A stretch of 64,000 bases of DNA, taken from the NCBI GenBank assembly GCA_024460105.1, contig JANFXS010000005.1:62001-126000 (forward strand), read 5' to 3'. Under the pieces are notes generated by a model that saw only the letters and a program-made list of their open reading frames with translations, made no database searches and had not been told where the DNA came from. The DNA is from Anaerotignum faecicola. Lineage in GTDB: Bacteria; Bacillota; Clostridia; Lachnospirales; Anaerotignaceae. The position numbers were made by a program, and so were the translations under genes. Shown here in pieces: positions 42,361 to 53,160 of this stretch (positions are counted from its first letter, which is position 1; every line of letters begins with the position of its first letter).

Positions 42361-42675
42361 ATGGCAAACCAGAAAATCAGAATCAGTCTTAAAGCGTACG
42401 ATCACAAATTAATCGATCAAAGCGCAGCGCAGCTTATTGAAACTGCAAAGAAAACAGGAGCTCAGATCAGTGGGCCTATCCCACTTCCAACAAAAAAGGA
42501 AGTTGTTACAATCATCAGGGCCGTACACAAATACAAGGACTCCAGGGAACAGTTTGAAATGAGGACTCATAAAAGGCTGATTGACATCTTAATGCCTACG
42601 CCAAAGACAGTTGACGCTATCACAAGGCTTGACCTGCCGGCAGGCGTTGACATCACATTAAAAATTATGCAGTAA
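42361..42675 (+). CDS. rpsJ: 30S ribosomal protein S10
   Basis: A 104-residue protein of the 30S head that also contacts NusG/Nus[21 protein letters not shown] is typical, as are [20 protein letters not shown] and [25 protein letters not shown] precedes the ATG. First gene of the long r-protein cluster. Confidence 0.98.
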   Translation: MANQKIRISLKAYDHKLIDQSAAQLIETAKKTGAQISGPIPLPTKKEVVTIIRAVHKYKDSREQFEMRTHKRLIDILMPTPKTVDAITRLDLPAGVDITLKIMQ

Positions 42676-42812
42676 TCCGAGAGCCGTTATTAACGGCGTT
42701 TGAAACTTGGTTTAATATAAGGGAAACGTATACGGAACTTATATAAACTAGTATGATTGCCGCGATAAGTTCGCGCGGTAATCCGCTGTAGAAAATCAGG
42801 AGGTGGAACTTA

Positions 42813-43442
42813 ATGAAAAAAGCTATTATAGCTAAGAAAGTCGGCATGACACAGGTTTTCAGCGAAACAGGCAATCTCGTTCCTGTTACGGTTCTTGAGG
42901 CCGGTCCATGCGTTGTAGTTCAGAAAAAAACAGTTGAAAACGACGGTTACTCAGCAGTTCAGCTTGGCTTTATGGACAAAAAGGAGAAACTTACGGTTAA
43001 ACCTGAAAAAGGCCATTTTGACAAAGCTGGTATCGCTCCTAAAAAAGTTTTAAAGGAATTCAGGCTTGAAGATGCACAAAGCTACGAAGTAGGTTCTGAA
43101 ATCAAAGCCGACGTTTTCGCGGCAGGCGATAAAATCGATGTTTCGGGAACGTCAAAAGGTAAAGGCTATCAGGGTGCTATCAAGAGGCACGGACAGCACA
43201 GGGGTCCTATGGCTCACGGCTCCAAATACCACAGAGGCCTCGGTTCTTTATCATCAGGCACAACGCCGGGTAAGGTTAAAAAAGGCAAAAAAATGCCGGG
43301 CCACATGGGAAATGTTACCGTAACTATCCAGAACCTTGAGGTTGTAAGCGTAGATGCGGAGAAGAACCTTATATTGGTTAAAGGCGCGGTTCCGGGACCT
43401 AAAAATTCGGTATTGGCTATAAAGGACAGCGTAAAGGCTTGA
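42813..43442 (+). CDS. rplC: 50S ribosomal protein L3
   Basis: A 209-residue protein that reaches the peptidyl transferase region. [20 protein letters not shown] begins the protein and [20 protein letters not shown] is the conserved loop region. A 137 bp spacer before it contains a TTGCCGCG/CGCGGTAA hairpin. CAGGAGGTGG precedes the ATG. Confidence 0.98.
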   Translation: MKKAIIAKKVGMTQVFSETGNLVPVTVLEAGPCVVVQKKTVENDGYSAVQLGFMDKKEKLTVKPEKGHFDKAGIAPKKVLKEFRLEDAQSYEVGSEIKADVFAAGDKIDVSGTSKGKGYQGAIKRHGQHRGPMAHGSKYHRGLGSLSSGTTPGKVKKGKKMPGHMGNVTVTIQNLEVVSVDAEKNLILVKGAVPGPKNSVLAIKDSVKA

Positions 43443-43469
43443 TAAAACTTTACGAAAGGAGGATTAGAC

Positions 43470-44090
43470 ATGGCAAATGTTAAAGTATATAACACAAGCG
43501 GAGCTGAGGTTGGAACAATCGACCTTAACGACGATATATTCGGCATAGAGGCAAGCGAACACGCAATGCATATGGCAGTTGTTCAGTATCTTGCAAACCA
43601 GAGGCAGGGCACTCAGAGCGCAAAAACACGCGCTGAAGTAAGAGGCGGCGGAAGGAAACCATGGAGGCAGAAGGGAACAGGCCGCGCAAGGCAGGGTTCG
43701 ACACGTTCACCGCAGTGGACAGGCGGCGGCGTTGTATTCGCTCCTAAGCCAAGGGATTATTCTTTCAAACTTAACAAAAAAGTTAAAAGGCTTGCTTTAA
43801 AATCAGCCCTTTCAACAAAGGTTCAGGAAGAAAAGATTATTGTGCTTGAAGATCTTGCTTTGGCTGAAGTTAAAACAAAAGAAATGGCAAAAATACTTGA
43901 AAATATCAAAGCAGGCAAAGCGCTTATCGTTATGGACGGGAACAACAAAAACGTTATGCTTTCAGCAAGGAATATCCCCGACGTTAAAACGGCGGGCGTA
44001 AACACAATCAATGTGTATGATTTATTGAAATACAATACTTTAGTATTAACTAAAGACGCTGTTGCGAAAATCGAGGAGGTGTACGCATAA
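43470..44090 (+). CDS. rplD: 50S ribosomal protein L4
   Basis: A 206-residue exit-tunnel protein. The extended loop [20 protein letters not shown] is present. GAAAGGAGGATTAG precedes the ATG. Its stop overlaps the rplW start by one base (TAATG). Confidence 0.98.
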   Translation: MANVKVYNTSGAEVGTIDLNDDIFGIEASEHAMHMAVVQYLANQRQGTQSAKTRAEVRGGGRKPWRQKGTGRARQGSTRSPQWTGGGVVFAPKPRDYSFKLNKKVKRLALKSALSTKVQEEKIIVLEDLALAEVKTKEMAKILENIKAGKALIVMDGNNKNVMLSARNIPDVKTAGVNTINVYDLLKYNTLVLTKDAVAKIEEVYA

Positions 44091-44389
44091 TGGCAGATTT
44101 AAAATACTATGACGTTATACTTAAACCTGTTATCACAGAGGCCAGCATGGCTATTTTAGAAGATAAGAAATATACTTTCTTAGTACACCCGAAGGCTACA
44201 AAATCACAGGTTAAAGAAGCTGTTGAAAAAATGTTCGACGGAGCGAAAGTGGCTTCCGTTAACACAATGAACTATGCGGGCAAGCCTAAAAGAAGAGGAA
44301 ATATCTGGGGCAAAACCGCCGCAAGGAAAAAAGCTATCGTTAAGCTTACGGCAGACAGCAAAGAAATCGAAATTTTCCAGGGTATGTAA
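44090..44389 (+). CDS. rplW: 50S ribosomal protein L23
   Basis: A 99-residue protein at the tunnel exit, docking site for trigger factor and [23 protein letters not shown] and the basic loop [19 protein letters not shown] are typical. Coupled to rplD by a TAATG overlap. Confidence 0.98.
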   Translation: MADLKYYDVILKPVITEASMAILEDKKYTFLVHPKATKSQVKEAVEKMFDGAKVASVNTMNYAGKPKRRGNIWGKTAARKKAIVKLTADSKEIEIFQGM

Positions 44390-44543
44390 TTGACATTCGC
44401 CTGTAAAGGTACGGAATATATTGAAATGGACGTTTAATTACGTCCATTGGGATTAACGGACGTCTGTTAATCGACGGAATTTAAATCAGGAAACGCACGG
44501 AAACGTGTAAACTATCTGACAGTTATTGAAAGGAGTGGAAATA

Positions 44544-45371
44544 ATGGGCATTAAAAGATATAAGCCTTATACACCTTCCAGAAGGCACATGAGTGTGTCT
44601 ACATTTGAGGAAATTACAAAATCAACTCCTGAAAAATCCTTAGTTGTCCATATTAAGAAAAATTCAGGAAGAAATAACCAAGGTAAATTAACAGTTCGCC
44701 ACAGGGGCGGCGGCGCTAAACTTAAATACAGGATTATCGACTTCAAAAGGAACAAAGACAATATCCCTGCAAAGGTTATAGGGATTGAATACGATCCTAA
44801 CAGGACGGCAAACATTGCCCTTATCTGTTATGCAGACGGAACTAAGAGCTATATTCTTGCTCCTGTAGGCCTCAGCGTGGGCGACACAGTAATGAACGGC
44901 GAACAGGCCGAAGTGCGCACAGGAAATGCGCTTCCTATGAGATTTATACCTGTAGGCGCAAATATCCACAACATCGAAATGAAACCGGGCAAAGGCGGCC
45001 AGCTTGTACGTTCCGCCGGAAATGTTGCTCAGCTTATGGCTAAGGAAGGCAAATATGCCACAGTAAAGCTTCCTTCAGGCGAAATGAGGCTTCTTCCTAT
45101 CGACTGCCGCGCAACAATCGGCCAGGTTGGAAATATCGACCATGAACTTGTTAAAATCGGTAAAGCCGGAAGGAAACGCCACATGGGCATCAGGCCTACA
45201 GTCCGCGGTTCTGTTATGAACCCTAACGACCATCCTCACGGCGGCGGCGAGGGCAGGGCTCCAATCGGACGTCCGTCACCTATGACACCTTGGGGCAAAC
45301 CGGCTCTCGGCTACAAGACAAGGAAGAAACACAAAGCTTCCAGCAAGTATATTATCCGCGGCAGAGATTAA
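44544..45371 (+). CDS. rplB: 50S ribosomal protein L2
   Basis: A 275-residue core protein needed for subunit joining and peptidyl transfer. [20 protein letters not shown] opens it; the conserved [20 protein letters not shown] loop includes the key His. ATG 44544 follows GAAAGGAGTGG; upstream in-frame codons overlap that site. Confidence 0.98.
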   Translation: MGIKRYKPYTPSRRHMSVSTFEEITKSTPEKSLVVHIKKNSGRNNQGKLTVRHRGGGAKLKYRIIDFKRNKDNIPAKVIGIEYDPNRTANIALICYADGTKSYILAPVGLSVGDTVMNGEQAEVRTGNALPMRFIPVGANIHNIEMKPGKGGQLVRSAGNVAQLMAKEGKYATVKLPSGEMRLLPIDCRATIGQVGNIDHELVKIGKAGRKRHMGIRPTVRGSVMNPNDHPHGGGEGRAPIGRPSPMTPWGKPALGYKTRKKHKASSKYIIRGRD

Positions 45372-45416
45372 TTGGGCTCTTTGCTATTGAGTTTTGGAAT
45401 AAAGGAGGATTAATAC

Positions 45417-45701
45417 ATGGGCAGATCACTTAAGAAAGGACCGTTTGCCGACGAACACCTTTTAAAGAAAGTTGACGCTTTAAACGCAGCAGGCGAAAAA
45501 ACGGTTATTAAAACATGGTCACGCCGTTCAACAATATTCCCTGATATGATTGGACACACAATAGCGGTTCATGACGGAAGGAAACACGTTCCCGTTTATA
45601 TCACAGAAGATATGGTTGGCCACAAACTCGGCGAATTTGCTTTGACAAGGACTTACAGGGGCCACGGCAAAGACGCAGAGAAAAAATCGAAGGTTAGATA
45701 A
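45417..45701 (+). CDS. rpsS: 30S ribosomal protein S19
   Basis: A 94-residue 30S head protein. [20 protein letters not shown] and the C-terminal [20 protein letters not shown] are conserved. AAAGGAGGATTAATAC precedes the ATG. Confidence 0.98.
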   Translation: MGRSLKKGPFADEHLLKKVDALNAAGEKTVIKTWSRRSTIFPDMIGHTIAVHDGRKHVPVYITEDMVGHKLGEFALTRTYRGHGKDAEKKSKVR

Positions 45702-45728
45702 TTTAGTTTGGAAGGAGGTTTGGTTGTC

Positions 45729-46118
45729 ATGGCAAAGGGACATAGAAGCCAAATAAAAAAGAACAGAAACATCGAATCGAAAGACAAAAGACCACAGGCA
45801 ACTGCTAAATACGTTGGAATTCCTGCTTCTAAAGCTAAAATCGTTTTAGACCAGATTAAGGGCAAGGATGTTACAACAGCAGCGGCTATGCTTAAATATA
45901 ACCCAAGGATTGCAGCCGAAATTATCGGCAAAGTTTTAAAATCAGCAGTAGCGAATGCGGAAAACAATTTAGGTATGGATGTCAGCAAGTTATATGTTGA
46001 AGAAGTAATTGCGGGGCAGGGCCCTACAATGAAGAGGATCCGTCCGAGAGCGCAGGGCAGGGCATACAGGATCCTTAAAAGATCAAGTCATATATCCATC
46101 ATCCTCAACGAGAGATAA
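45729..46118 (+). CDS. rplV: 50S ribosomal protein L22
   Basis: A 129-residue tunnel-wall protein with ATAKYVGIPASKAKIVLDQI and the tip loop PTMKRIRPRAQGRAYRILKR. ATG 45729 lies after GGAAGGAGGTTTGG. The N-terminal ~18 residues (GHRSQIKKNRNIESKDKRPQ) extend beyond the usual start. Confidence 0.96.
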   Translation: MAKGHRSQIKKNRNIESKDKRPQATAKYVGIPASKAKIVLDQIKGKDVTTAAAMLKYNPRIAAEIIGKVLKSAVANAENNLGMDVSKLYVEEVIAGQGPTMKRIRPRAQGRAYRILKRSSHISIILNER

Positions 46119-46129
46119 GGAGGTAAACA

Positions 46130-46789
46130 ATGGGACAGAAAGTTAATCCACATGGATTAAGGGTTGGCATTATCAAAGATTGGGATACAAAGTGGTACGC
46201 TGAAAAGGATTTTGCCGATTACTTAGTTGAAGACGTTAAAATCAGGAAATTTATCAAAAAGAAATTATTCGCTTCAGGCGTTTCTAAAATATTAATCGAA
46301 AGAACTTCAGATAAAATCAAAATTTCCGTTTACACAGCTAAACCGGGTATCGTTATCGGAAGAAACGGCGCCGCTATCGAAGAATTAAAGAACGAAATTC
46401 AGAAGATGACAAACCACAAGGTTGCCGTTAACATCGAAGAAATCAAAAGGCCTGAGCTTGACGCAACACTTGTTGCGGAAAATATTGCGGCTCAGCTTGA
46501 AAGCCGCGTTACATTCCGCCGCGCTATGAAACAGGCTATGGGCAGGACAATGAAATTCGGCGCTAAAGGTATTAAAACATCATGCTCGGGACGTTTAGGC
46601 GGAGCTGACATGGCAAGGACAGAAAGCTACCATGACGGCACTATCCCACTTCAGACATTGCGCGCTGATATTGATTACGGTTTTGCCGAAGCAGACACAA
46701 CATACGGCAAAATCGGTGTTAAGGTTTGGATTTATAAAGGAGAGGTTCTTCCTGTAAAAGCAGCAAAAAAGGAAGGAGGCGCTAAATAA
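46130..46789 (+). CDS. rpsC: 30S ribosomal protein S3
   Basis: A 219-residue mRNA-entry protein. [20 protein letters not shown] and the KH-domain [18 protein letters not shown] loop are diagnostic. AAGGAGGTAAACA precedes the ATG, 11 bp after rplV. Confidence 0.98.
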   Translation: MGQKVNPHGLRVGIIKDWDTKWYAEKDFADYLVEDVKIRKFIKKKLFASGVSKILIERTSDKIKISVYTAKPGIVIGRNGAAIEELKNEIQKMTNHKVAVNIEEIKRPELDATLVAENIAAQLESRVTFRRAMKQAMGRTMKFGAKGIKTSCSGRLGGADMARTESYHDGTIPLQTLRADIDYGFAEADTTYGKIGVKVWIYKGEVLPVKAAKKEGGAK

Positions 46790-46791
46790 TT

Positions 46792-47238
46792 ATGTTAATG
46801 CCTAAAAGAGTTAAAAGACGTAAACAGTTCAGAGGCAGGCTTAAAGGCAAGGCCATGAGGGGCAATAAAGTAACATACGGCGATTTCGGCATCCAGGCTT
46901 TGGAGCCTAGCTGGATTACATCAAACCAGATTGAAGCAGCCCGTATCGCTATGACAAGATATATTAAACGTGGTGGTAAAGTTTGGATTAAAATATTCCC
47001 TGACAAGCCAATCACGGCAAAACCGGCTGAAACCCGTATGGGTAGCGGTAAAGGTTCACCTGAATACTGGGTGGCAGTTGTTAAACCGGGCAGAGTAATG
47101 TTTGAGCTTGGCGGCGTTTCCGAAGAAGTAGCAAGGGAAGCTTTGCGTCTTGCTATCCACAAGCTGCCTATTAAATGCAAAATCGTTTCTCGTAGCGAGC
47201 AACAGGCGGAAATGGAAGGTGATAGCGGTGAAAACTAA
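46792..47238 (+). CDS. rplP: 50S ribosomal protein L16
   Basis: A 148-residue protein beside the A-site tRNA elbow. [20 protein letters not shown] is the standard start; [20 protein letters not shown] follows. ATG 46792 gives the MLMPKR start; ATG 46798 is possible. The last 11 bases overlap rpmC. Confidence 0.97.
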   Translation: MLMPKRVKRRKQFRGRLKGKAMRGNKVTYGDFGIQALEPSWITSNQIEAARIAMTRYIKRGGKVWIKIFPDKPITAKPAETRMGSGKGSPEYWVAVVKPGRVMFELGGVSEEVAREALRLAIHKLPIKCKIVSRSEQQAEMEGDSGEN

Positions 47239-47437
47239 AGCTTATATCGATAGTTTGAAAAATAAATCAGTGGACGAATTAAATAAAGAGCTCGTTTCTG
47301 CTAAGAAAGAATTGTTTAACCTTAGGTTTCAGAACGCTACAAACCAGTTAGACAATACTGCAAGGATAGGCGAAGTACGCAAAAACATTGCGCGTATCCA
47401 GACTATTATCACACAGAACAAGAGAGCAGCTCAATAA
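47228..47437 (+). CDS. rpmC: 50S ribosomal protein L29
   Basis: A 69-residue tunnel-exit protein starting at GTG 47228 ([20 protein letters not shown]) inside the end of rplP, with GGAAGGTGATAG upstream. [20 protein letters not shown] is the conserved helix pair. A longer open frame upstream is only the shadow of rplP. Confidence 0.96.
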   Translation: MKTKAYIDSLKNKSVDELNKELVSAKKELFNLRFQNATNQLDNTARIGEVRKNIARIQTIITQNKRAAQ

Positions 47438-47459
47438 TTTATGAGAGGAGGCAATCCGA

Positions 47460-47717
47460 GTGGAAGAAAGAAACCTTCGTAAAACAAGGATAGGCAGGGT
47501 AGTTAGCGATAAGATGGACAAAACCATTGTTGTTGCCGTTGAAGATAAAGTTAAACATCCACTTTATGGGAAAATTGTTAACAGAACTTATAAGCTTAAA
47601 GCACATGACGAAAACAATGAATGCCGTATCGGCGACCGCGTTAAAGTTATGGAAACAAGGCCTTTATCTAAAGACAAGAGATGGAGACTTGTTACAATCG
47701 TAGAAAAAGCTAAATAA
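47460..47717 (+). CDS. rpsQ: 30S ribosomal protein S17
   Basis: An 85-residue OB-fold protein. [20 protein letters not shown] and [20 protein letters not shown] are typical. The start is GTG 47460 after GAGAGGAGGC. Confidence 0.97.
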   Translation: MEERNLRKTRIGRVVSDKMDKTIVVAVEDKVKHPLYGKIVNRTYKLKAHDENNECRIGDRVKVMETRPLSKDKRWRLVTIVEKAK

Positions 47718-47741
47718 TTCTGTTGCGGAAGGAGGATTCAT

Positions 47742-48110
47742 ATGGTTCAGCAGGAAACCAGGTTAAAAGTAGCAGACAATTCAGGCGCTAAAGAACTTCT
47801 CTGCATTAGAGTTTTAGGTGGTTCAACCAGAAGGTATGCAGGAGTTGGCGATATTATTGTTGCCTCTGTTAAAGAAGCAACACCAGGCGGTGTTGTTAAA
47901 AAAGGCGACGTTGTAAAAGCGGTTGTAGTAAGGACAGTTAAACCTGTGGGCAGGCCTGACGGTTCATACATCAGGTTTGACGACAATGCAGCCGTAATTA
48001 TAAAAGAAGACAAAAACCCAAAAGGTACTCGTATATTCGGACCGGTAGCAAGAGAGCTCAGGGAAAAACAGTTCATGAAGATTTTATCCCTTGCTCCTGA
48101 AGTATTATAA
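47742..48110 (+). CDS. rplN: 50S ribosomal protein L14
   Basis: A 122-residue protein at the subunit interface. [20 protein letters not shown] and [17 protein letters not shown] are conserved. GGAAGGAGGATTC precedes the ATG. Confidence 0.98.
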   Translation: MVQQETRLKVADNSGAKELLCIRVLGGSTRRYAGVGDIIVASVKEATPGGVVKKGDVVKAVVVRTVKPVGRPDGSYIRFDDNAAVIIKEDKNPKGTRIFGPVARELREKQFMKILSLAPEVL

Positions 48111-48125
48111 TAGGAGGTGTGTCAG

Positions 48126-48437
48126 GTGCCAAGTACAAGGTTAAAAAGCGGCGACAAGGTTATTGTAATTGCCGGCAAAGACAAAGGCAAAGAAGGCAAA
48201 ATCCTTGTTGTTGACAGAAAGAAAAACAGGGTTCTCGTTGAAGGCGTTAACATGGTTTCAAAACACCAGAAAGTTAACCAGAAAAATCCGCAGGGCGGCA
48301 TTATCAGGAAAGAAAGCTTCATCGACGCCTCGAACGTTATGTACTCTCTTAACGGCAAGGGCACAAGGCTCGGCGTTAAAATAGAAGACGGCAAAAAGTA
48401 CAGGATTGCTAAAAAGACAGGCGAGAAAATCGACTAA
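48126..48437 (+). CDS. rplX: 50S ribosomal protein L24
   Basis: A 103-residue KOW-type assembly initiator protein: [20 protein letters not shown], then [20 protein letters not shown]. The start is GTG 48126, eight bases after AGGAGGT; an earlier in-frame GTG at 48117 lies on that site. Confidence 0.96.
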   Translation: MPSTRLKSGDKVIVIAGKDKGKEGKILVVDRKKNRVLVEGVNMVSKHQKVNQKNPQGGIIRKESFIDASNVMYSLNGKGTRLGVKIEDGKKYRIAKKTGEKID

Positions 48438-48458
48438 TTTCGGGAAGGAGGTAACTAA

Positions 48459-48998
48459 GTGAACAGGTTAAGAGAATTCTATGAAACAGAAGTAGTAGAT
48501 GCAATGACTAAAAAGTTTTCATATAAAAATAAAATGGCTGTGCCTAAAATCGAAAAAGTTGTTATCAACATGGGCGTAGGCGAAGCAAGGGACAACGCAA
48601 AAGTTCTTGACGGCGCCGTTAAGGACCTCACGATTATAGCAGGCCAGAAACCAATCGTAACAAAAGCTAAAAAATCAGTTGCGGCTTTTAAACTGCGTGA
48701 AGGCATGAACATCGGCTGCAAAGTAACTCTCCGCGGCGACAGGATGTATGAATTCGTTGACAGGCTTATAAACATAGCACTCCCTCGTGTACGTGACTTC
48801 AGGGGCGTTAAGTCAACTTCTTTCGACGGCAGGGGCAACTACACAATGGGCATTAAGGAACAGCTTATTTTCCCTGAAATCGAATATGACAAGGTTGATA
48901 AAATCAGAGGTATGGACATAATCTTTGTTACTACTGCCAACACAGACGAAGAAGGCAGGGAATTATTAAGGTTATTCGGCATGCCATACGAAAAATAA
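48459..48998 (+). CDS. rplE: 50S ribosomal protein L5
   Basis: A 179-residue 5S rRNA- and P-site-contacting protein. [20 protein letters not shown] and [20 protein letters not shown] are diagnostic. The start is GTG 48459 after GGGAAGGAGGTAAC. Confidence 0.98.
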   Translation: MNRLREFYETEVVDAMTKKFSYKNKMAVPKIEKVVINMGVGEARDNAKVLDGAVKDLTIIAGQKPIVTKAKKSVAAFKLREGMNIGCKVTLRGDRMYEFVDRLINIALPRVRDFRGVKSTSFDGRGNYTMGIKEQLIFPEIEYDKVDKIRGMDIIFVTTANTDEEGRELLRLFGMPYEK

Positions 48999-49010
48999 GG
49001 AGGGAACAAA

Positions 49011-49196
49011 ATGGCTAAGAAATCAATGGTAATTAAGCAGCAGAGAGCTCCGAAGTTCTCTACTAGGGCTTATACACGTTGCAGAGTTTGCGGCAGGCCA
49101 CACGCCGTGCTTAAAAAGTTCGGAATTTGCCGTATTTGCTTCCGTGAATTAGCTTATAAAGGCCAAATCCCGGGAGTTAAGAAAGCTAGCTGGTAA
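49011..49196 (+). CDS. rpsN: 30S ribosomal protein S14, zinc-binding type
   Basis: A 61-residue protein with the C-x2-C...C-x2-C zinc site ([29 protein letters not shown]), the short zinc form (sometimes called rpsZ). GGAGGGAAC precedes the ATG. Confidence 0.97.
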   Translation: MAKKSMVIKQQRAPKFSTRAYTRCRVCGRPHAVLKKFGICRICFRELAYKGQIPGVKKASW

Positions 49197-49216
49197 TCGG
49201 AAAGGAGGATATTAAC

Positions 49217-49618
49217 ATGTCAATGAGCGACCCAATCGCGGATATGCTTACAAGGATCAGAAACGGCAACACAGCTAAACACGATACTGTTGACGTTCCT
49301 GTTTCTAAAATGAAAAAGGCAATCGCTGATATATTAACAAACGAAGGTTACATCAAGGGCTATGAAGTTGTTGAAGACGGCGTAAAAAGCACTATGAAGT
49401 TAACTTTAAAATATGGTAAAGATAAAAACGAAAAAGTAATCACAGGCATTAAAAGAATATCTAAACCGGGCCTTAGGGTTTTTGCCGGTAAAGATGATCT
49501 GCCTAAAGTTTTAGGCGGCCTCGGCACAGCAATCATTTCAACAAGCCAGGGCTTAATGACAGACAGGGAAGCAAGGGCTAAAGGCATCGGCGGGGAAGTT
49601 GTTGCTTTTATCTGGTAA
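49217..49618 (+). CDS. rpsH: 30S ribosomal protein S8
   Basis: A 133-residue central-domain assembly protein and possible spc-operon regulator. [20 protein letters not shown] and the C-terminal [20 protein letters not shown] are conserved. GAAAGGAGGATAT precedes the ATG. Confidence 0.98.
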   Translation: MSMSDPIADMLTRIRNGNTAKHDTVDVPVSKMKKAIADILTNEGYIKGYEVVEDGVKSTMKLTLKYGKDKNEKVITGIKRISKPGLRVFAGKDDLPKVLGGLGTAIISTSQGLMTDREARAKGIGGEVVAFIW

Positions 49619-49649
49619 TTTAGTTATTATTTCGTAGGAGGTGCAGACC

Positions 49650-50192
49650 ATGTCAAGAATTGGTAAATTACCTGTAGTAATTCCAGTAGGCGTGGAAATC
49701 AAGCTTGAAGAAGGCAATTTACTTACAGTAAAAGGCCCTAAGGGAACTTTACAGCGTAAATTAGCAGAGGACATGAACATCGCAGTTGAAGACGGCCAGA
49801 TCGTTGTTACAAGGCCGTCAGACCTTAAAAGGCATAGAGCGTTACACGGCTTAACCCGTACATTAATCTTCAACATGGTTGAAGGCGTAACAAAAGGATA
49901 TGAAAAAGTCCTTGAAATCAACGGCGTTGGTTACAGGGCGGCTAAACAGGGCAAAAAATTAACTTTAACATTAGGTTATTCACACCCTGTAGAAATGGAA
50001 GACCCGGAAGGTATTGAAACTGTCCTTGAAGGGCAAAATAAGATTACCGTAAAGGGTATCGACAAAGAAAAAGTTGGACAATTTGCAGCAGAAATAAGGA
50101 CAAAACGTCCTCCTGAACCATATAAGGGCAAAGGTATTAAGTATGCTGATGAATATATAAGACGTAAAGTTGGTAAGACCGGTAAGAAATAA
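49650..50192 (+). CDS. rplF: 50S ribosomal protein L6
   Basis: A 180-residue duplicated-domain protein near the sarcin-ricin loop. [20 protein letters not shown] and [20 protein letters not shown] are diagnostic. ATG 49650 follows TAGGAGGTGCAG. Confidence 0.98.
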   Translation: MSRIGKLPVVIPVGVEIKLEEGNLLTVKGPKGTLQRKLAEDMNIAVEDGQIVVTRPSDLKRHRALHGLTRTLIFNMVEGVTKGYEKVLEINGVGYRAAKQGKKLTLTLGYSHPVEMEDPEGIETVLEGQNKITVKGIDKEKVGQFAAEIRTKRPPEPYKGKGIKYADEYIRRKVGKTGKK

Positions 50193-50265
50193 TTTAAAGC
50201 GCGTGCGTTAAAGTATTTATATCGGAAAGTGACTAATTTTTTAGAGGAATAGGAGTGAAATCCAA

Positions 50266-50634
50266 ATGATTAGAAAGCCATCACGCGCAGCGGCCAGAAT
50301 TAAACGCCACTACAGAATCCGCAACAAAATCAGCGGAACGGCGGCACAGCCAAGGCTTGCGGTATTCAGGTCAAACAAGCACATTTATGCGCAGCTTATA
50401 GATGATGTTAACGGCCATACGTTAGCAGCCGCTTCAACTATGGAGGCGGATATAGCCAGCAAACTTGAAACTACTTCAAATATAGCGGCAGCTACAGCTG
50501 TTGGTGAAGCTATTGCGAAAAAAGCCCTTGAAAAAGGTATCAGCGAGGCCGTTTTCGACAGGGGCGGATACGTTTACCACGGCAAAGTTAAAGCATTGGC
50601 TGACGCAGCAAGAGAAGCTGGTTTACAATTCTAA
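50266..50634 (+). CDS. rplR: 50S ribosomal protein L18
   Basis: A 122-residue 5S rRNA-binding protein: [40 protein letters not shown] and [20 protein letters not shown]. The ribosome binding site is weak (GAGGAATAGGAGTG). Confidence 0.97.
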   Translation: MIRKPSRAAARIKRHYRIRNKISGTAAQPRLAVFRSNKHIYAQLIDDVNGHTLAAASTMEADIASKLETTSNIAAATAVGEAIAKKALEKGISEAVFDRGGYVYHGKVKALADAAREAGLQF

Positions 50635-50651
50635 GCAAGGAGGAAAAGACG

Positions 50652-51155
50652 TTGAAAAGAATCGATCCAAGCACACTCGATCTTAAAGATAATGTTGTAA
50701 CAATTAACCGTGTTACAAAGGTTGTTAAAGGCGGTCGTACTTTCAGGTTTGCGGCGCTTGTTGTCGTAGGCGACGGCAACGGCCATGTTGGCTGCGGCCT
50801 TGGCAAAGCGGCTGAAATTCCTGATGCAATCCGCAAAGGCAAAGAAGACGCTATGAAAAACCTCATCTATGTTGACAGGAACGACGTTGACAGCCTTTAC
50901 CACGGCACAACAGGCCAGTTCGGAAGTGCAAGCGTACTTATCATGCCGGCAGCAGAAGGTACAGGCGTTATCGCCGGAGGCCCAGTGCGTGCGGTAATGG
51001 AACTTGCAGGCATCCGTAACATCAGGACAAAATCCTTAGGTTCAAACAACAAACGTAACGTAGTAAGCGCTACAATCGCAGGTTTGGCAAACATTACAAC
51101 ACCTGAAAGGGTTGCTAAATTACGCGGTAAGTCTGTTGAAGAAATCTTAGGCTAA
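50652..51155 (+). CDS. rpsE: 30S ribosomal protein S5
   Basis: A 167-residue decoding-fidelity protein. [20 protein letters not shown] and [20 protein letters not shown] (with a preceding Ile) are conserved. The start is TTG 50652 after CAAGGAGGAAAAGACG, the only start that fits the site. Confidence 0.96.
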   Translation: MKRIDPSTLDLKDNVVTINRVTKVVKGGRTFRFAALVVVGDGNGHVGCGLGKAAEIPDAIRKGKEDAMKNLIYVDRNDVDSLYHGTTGQFGSASVLIMPAAEGTGVIAGGPVRAVMELAGIRNIRTKSLGSNNKRNVVSATIAGLANITTPERVAKLRGKSVEEILG

Positions 51156-51168
51156 GGAGGGAATTAAA

Positions 51169-51348
51169 GTGGCTGAAATTAAAATCACATTAGTGAAATC
51201 CACAATCGGTGCAATCCCGAAACATAAGAAAACTGTTCAGGCTTTAGGCTTAAGGAAAATTAACTCAAGCGTAATTCAGCAGGACAATGTAGCAATCAGG
51301 GGAATGGTTAATCAGGTTAGCCATCTCGTTAAGGTTGAAGAAATATAA
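51169..51348 (+). CDS. rpmD: 50S ribosomal protein L30
   Basis: A 59-residue protein reading [20 protein letters not shown], then [20 protein letters not shown]. The start is GTG 51169 after AAGGAGGGAATTAAA, 13 bp after rpsE. Confidence 0.95.
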   Translation: MAEIKITLVKSTIGAIPKHKKTVQALGLRKINSSVIQQDNVAIRGMVNQVSHLVKVEEI

Positions 51349-51369
51349 TTAAATTGAGGAGGTGCTACA

Positions 51370-51810
51370 ATGAACTTAGGCGAATTAAGACCGGCTGAAG
51401 GCTCAAATCCAAAGAATTGGAGAAGGGGCAGAGGTCATGCTTCAGGAAACGGCAAGACGGCAGGCAGGGGCCACAAAGGCCAGGGCGCCCGCAGCGGATC
51501 AGGCGGCAAAGCAGGTTTTGAAGGCGGCCAGATGCCTCTTTACAGGCGTCTTCCTAAGAGGGGCTTTACTTGCAGGAACTCTAAGGAAATTATAGGAATC
51601 AATGTACACACATTAAATATATTTGAGGATGGCGCTGTTGTTGATGTTGATGCATTAAAAGCAGCAGGACTTATCTCCAACCCTAAGGACGGCGTTAAAA
51701 TCCTTGGCGTTGGCGAAATTGAGAAAAAACTCACTGTTAAAGTGAACTACTTCAGCAAATCAGCAGCTGAAAAAATAGAGGCAGCCGGCGGAAAAGCAGA
51801 GGTGATCTAA
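51370..51810 (+). CDS. rplO: 50S ribosomal protein L15
   Basis: A 146-residue assembly protein. [20 protein letters not shown] and the Gly-rich [20 protein letters not shown] stretch are typical. GAGGAGGTGCTAC precedes the ATG. It ends directly against secY. Confidence 0.97.
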   Translation: MNLGELRPAEGSNPKNWRRGRGHASGNGKTAGRGHKGQGARSGSGGKAGFEGGQMPLYRRLPKRGFTCRNSKEIIGINVHTLNIFEDGAVVDVDALKAAGLISNPKDGVKILGVGEIEKKLTVKVNYFSKSAAEKIEAAGGKAEVI

Positions 51811-53070
51811 TTGTTAAAGTTGTTCATCAACTCATGGAAAGTTAAGGACATAAGGAATAAAATCCTTTATACACTGCTTATTCTTGCTATTGTAAGGCTT
51901 GGGGCACATATCGCACTTCCAGGAATTGATGTTGTGGCTATAAAGGCCAGCCAGAATGCCTATTCCACAGGAACACTTTACAATATAATCGCGGGCGGAT
52001 ATAATTCAAGATGGTCTATAATGGCAATGGGTATCGGCCCATATATTACATCTTCGATTATAATGCAGCTTCTTACTGTAGCCATACCTAAAATCGAGCA
52101 GCTCAGCAAGGAAGGAGAAGAAGGGAGAAAGAAAATATCCTCATATTCTCGCTATCTTACGGTTGTGCTTGCGCTTATACAAGGTATCGGCATGACTTAC
52201 AGCTATTCGGGAATGTTTATATCGGACAGCAAGTTCTTATATGTTGCTTCTGTAATTTCACTTGTTGCGGGCACAATGTTTGTTATGTGGCTTGCGGAAC
52301 AGATTACCGCAAAGGGTATTTCAAACGGTTCGTCGATGATTATTTTCATTAACATCGTTTCAAACCTGCCAAACGGTATCAGGACGCTTGTATACTATGC
52401 GCAGACAGGCGATGCAACTGGAATTATTAAGGTGGCGGCTATACTTTTAATTTTGCTTGTTGTACTTGTATTTATAGTTGTTATAAACGAAGGCGAAAGA
52501 AGGATTCCGGTCCAGTATTCGTCTAAGCTTGCCGGAAGAAGAAATGTTGGCGGACAAAGTTCATATATGCCTATCAAAGTAAACACGGCGGGCGTTATTT
52601 CAATAATTTTCGCAATTTCGCTCCTCCAGTTCCCTGAAATGATTAGCCAGTTTATACCGGCTAAAGGGGCGTTTGCCAAGATTATTGAAATTTTAAGAAT
52701 GACGCATCCGATAGGGGCGGCGCTTTATGTACTGCTTATTATTTTCTTTGCATATTTTTATACGTCAATCGTTATTAATCCTAACGAAATCGCGGAAAAT
52801 ATGAAAAAGAACGGCGGATTTATACCCGGTATCAGGCCGGGACAGCCTACAAGCGCGTTTATATCAAGGGTTGTAAACAGGATTACCCTTGTGGGCGCAT
52901 TGGTATTTGCATGCGTTGCGCTGGTTCCTATTTTACTTCAGTGGATATTCGGCCTCAGCGTCGGTTTCGGTGGCACTACTCTTATAATCGTTGTAGGAGT
53001 TTGTCTTGACATTGTTAAGTCGCTTGAAAGCCAGCTCCTTATGAGGCATTATAAAGGTTTCTTAAACTAA
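51811..53070 (+). CDS. secY: Preprotein translocase channel subunit SecY
   Basis: The ten-TM channel subunit of the Sec translocon, 419 residues. INSWKVKDIRNKILYTLLIL, MGIGPYITSSIIMQLLTVAI and the cytoplasmic KNGGFIPGIRPGQPTSAFIS loop before TM9 are diagnostic. The start is TTG 51811 immediately after the rplO stop, with AGAGGTGAT as ribosome binding site. It pairs with secE at 36453. Confidence 0.97.
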   Translation: MLKLFINSWKVKDIRNKILYTLLILAIVRLGAHIALPGIDVVAIKASQNAYSTGTLYNIIAGGYNSRWSIMAMGIGPYITSSIIMQLLTVAIPKIEQLSKEGEEGRKKISSYSRYLTVVLALIQGIGMTYSYSGMFISDSKFLYVASVISLVAGTMFVMWLAEQITAKGISNGSSMIIFINIVSNLPNGIRTLVYYAQTGDATGIIKVAAILLILLVVLVFIVVINEGERRIPVQYSSKLAGRRNVGGQSSYMPIKVNTAGVISIIFAISLLQFPEMISQFIPAKGAFAKIIEILRMTHPIGAALYVLLIIFFAYFYTSIVINPNEIAENMKKNGGFIPGIRPGQPTSAFISRVVNRITLVGALVFACVALVPILLQWIFGLSVGFGGTTLIIVVGVCLDIVKSLESQLLMRHYKGFLN

Positions 53071-53160
53071 AACTAAACTGCCCGGGGGAAACAGCAACAG
53101 GAAACACCCTTCCCCCAAGTTGTTTAGGGCGTATATATTTGTTGAAAAGAGGGAATGCAG

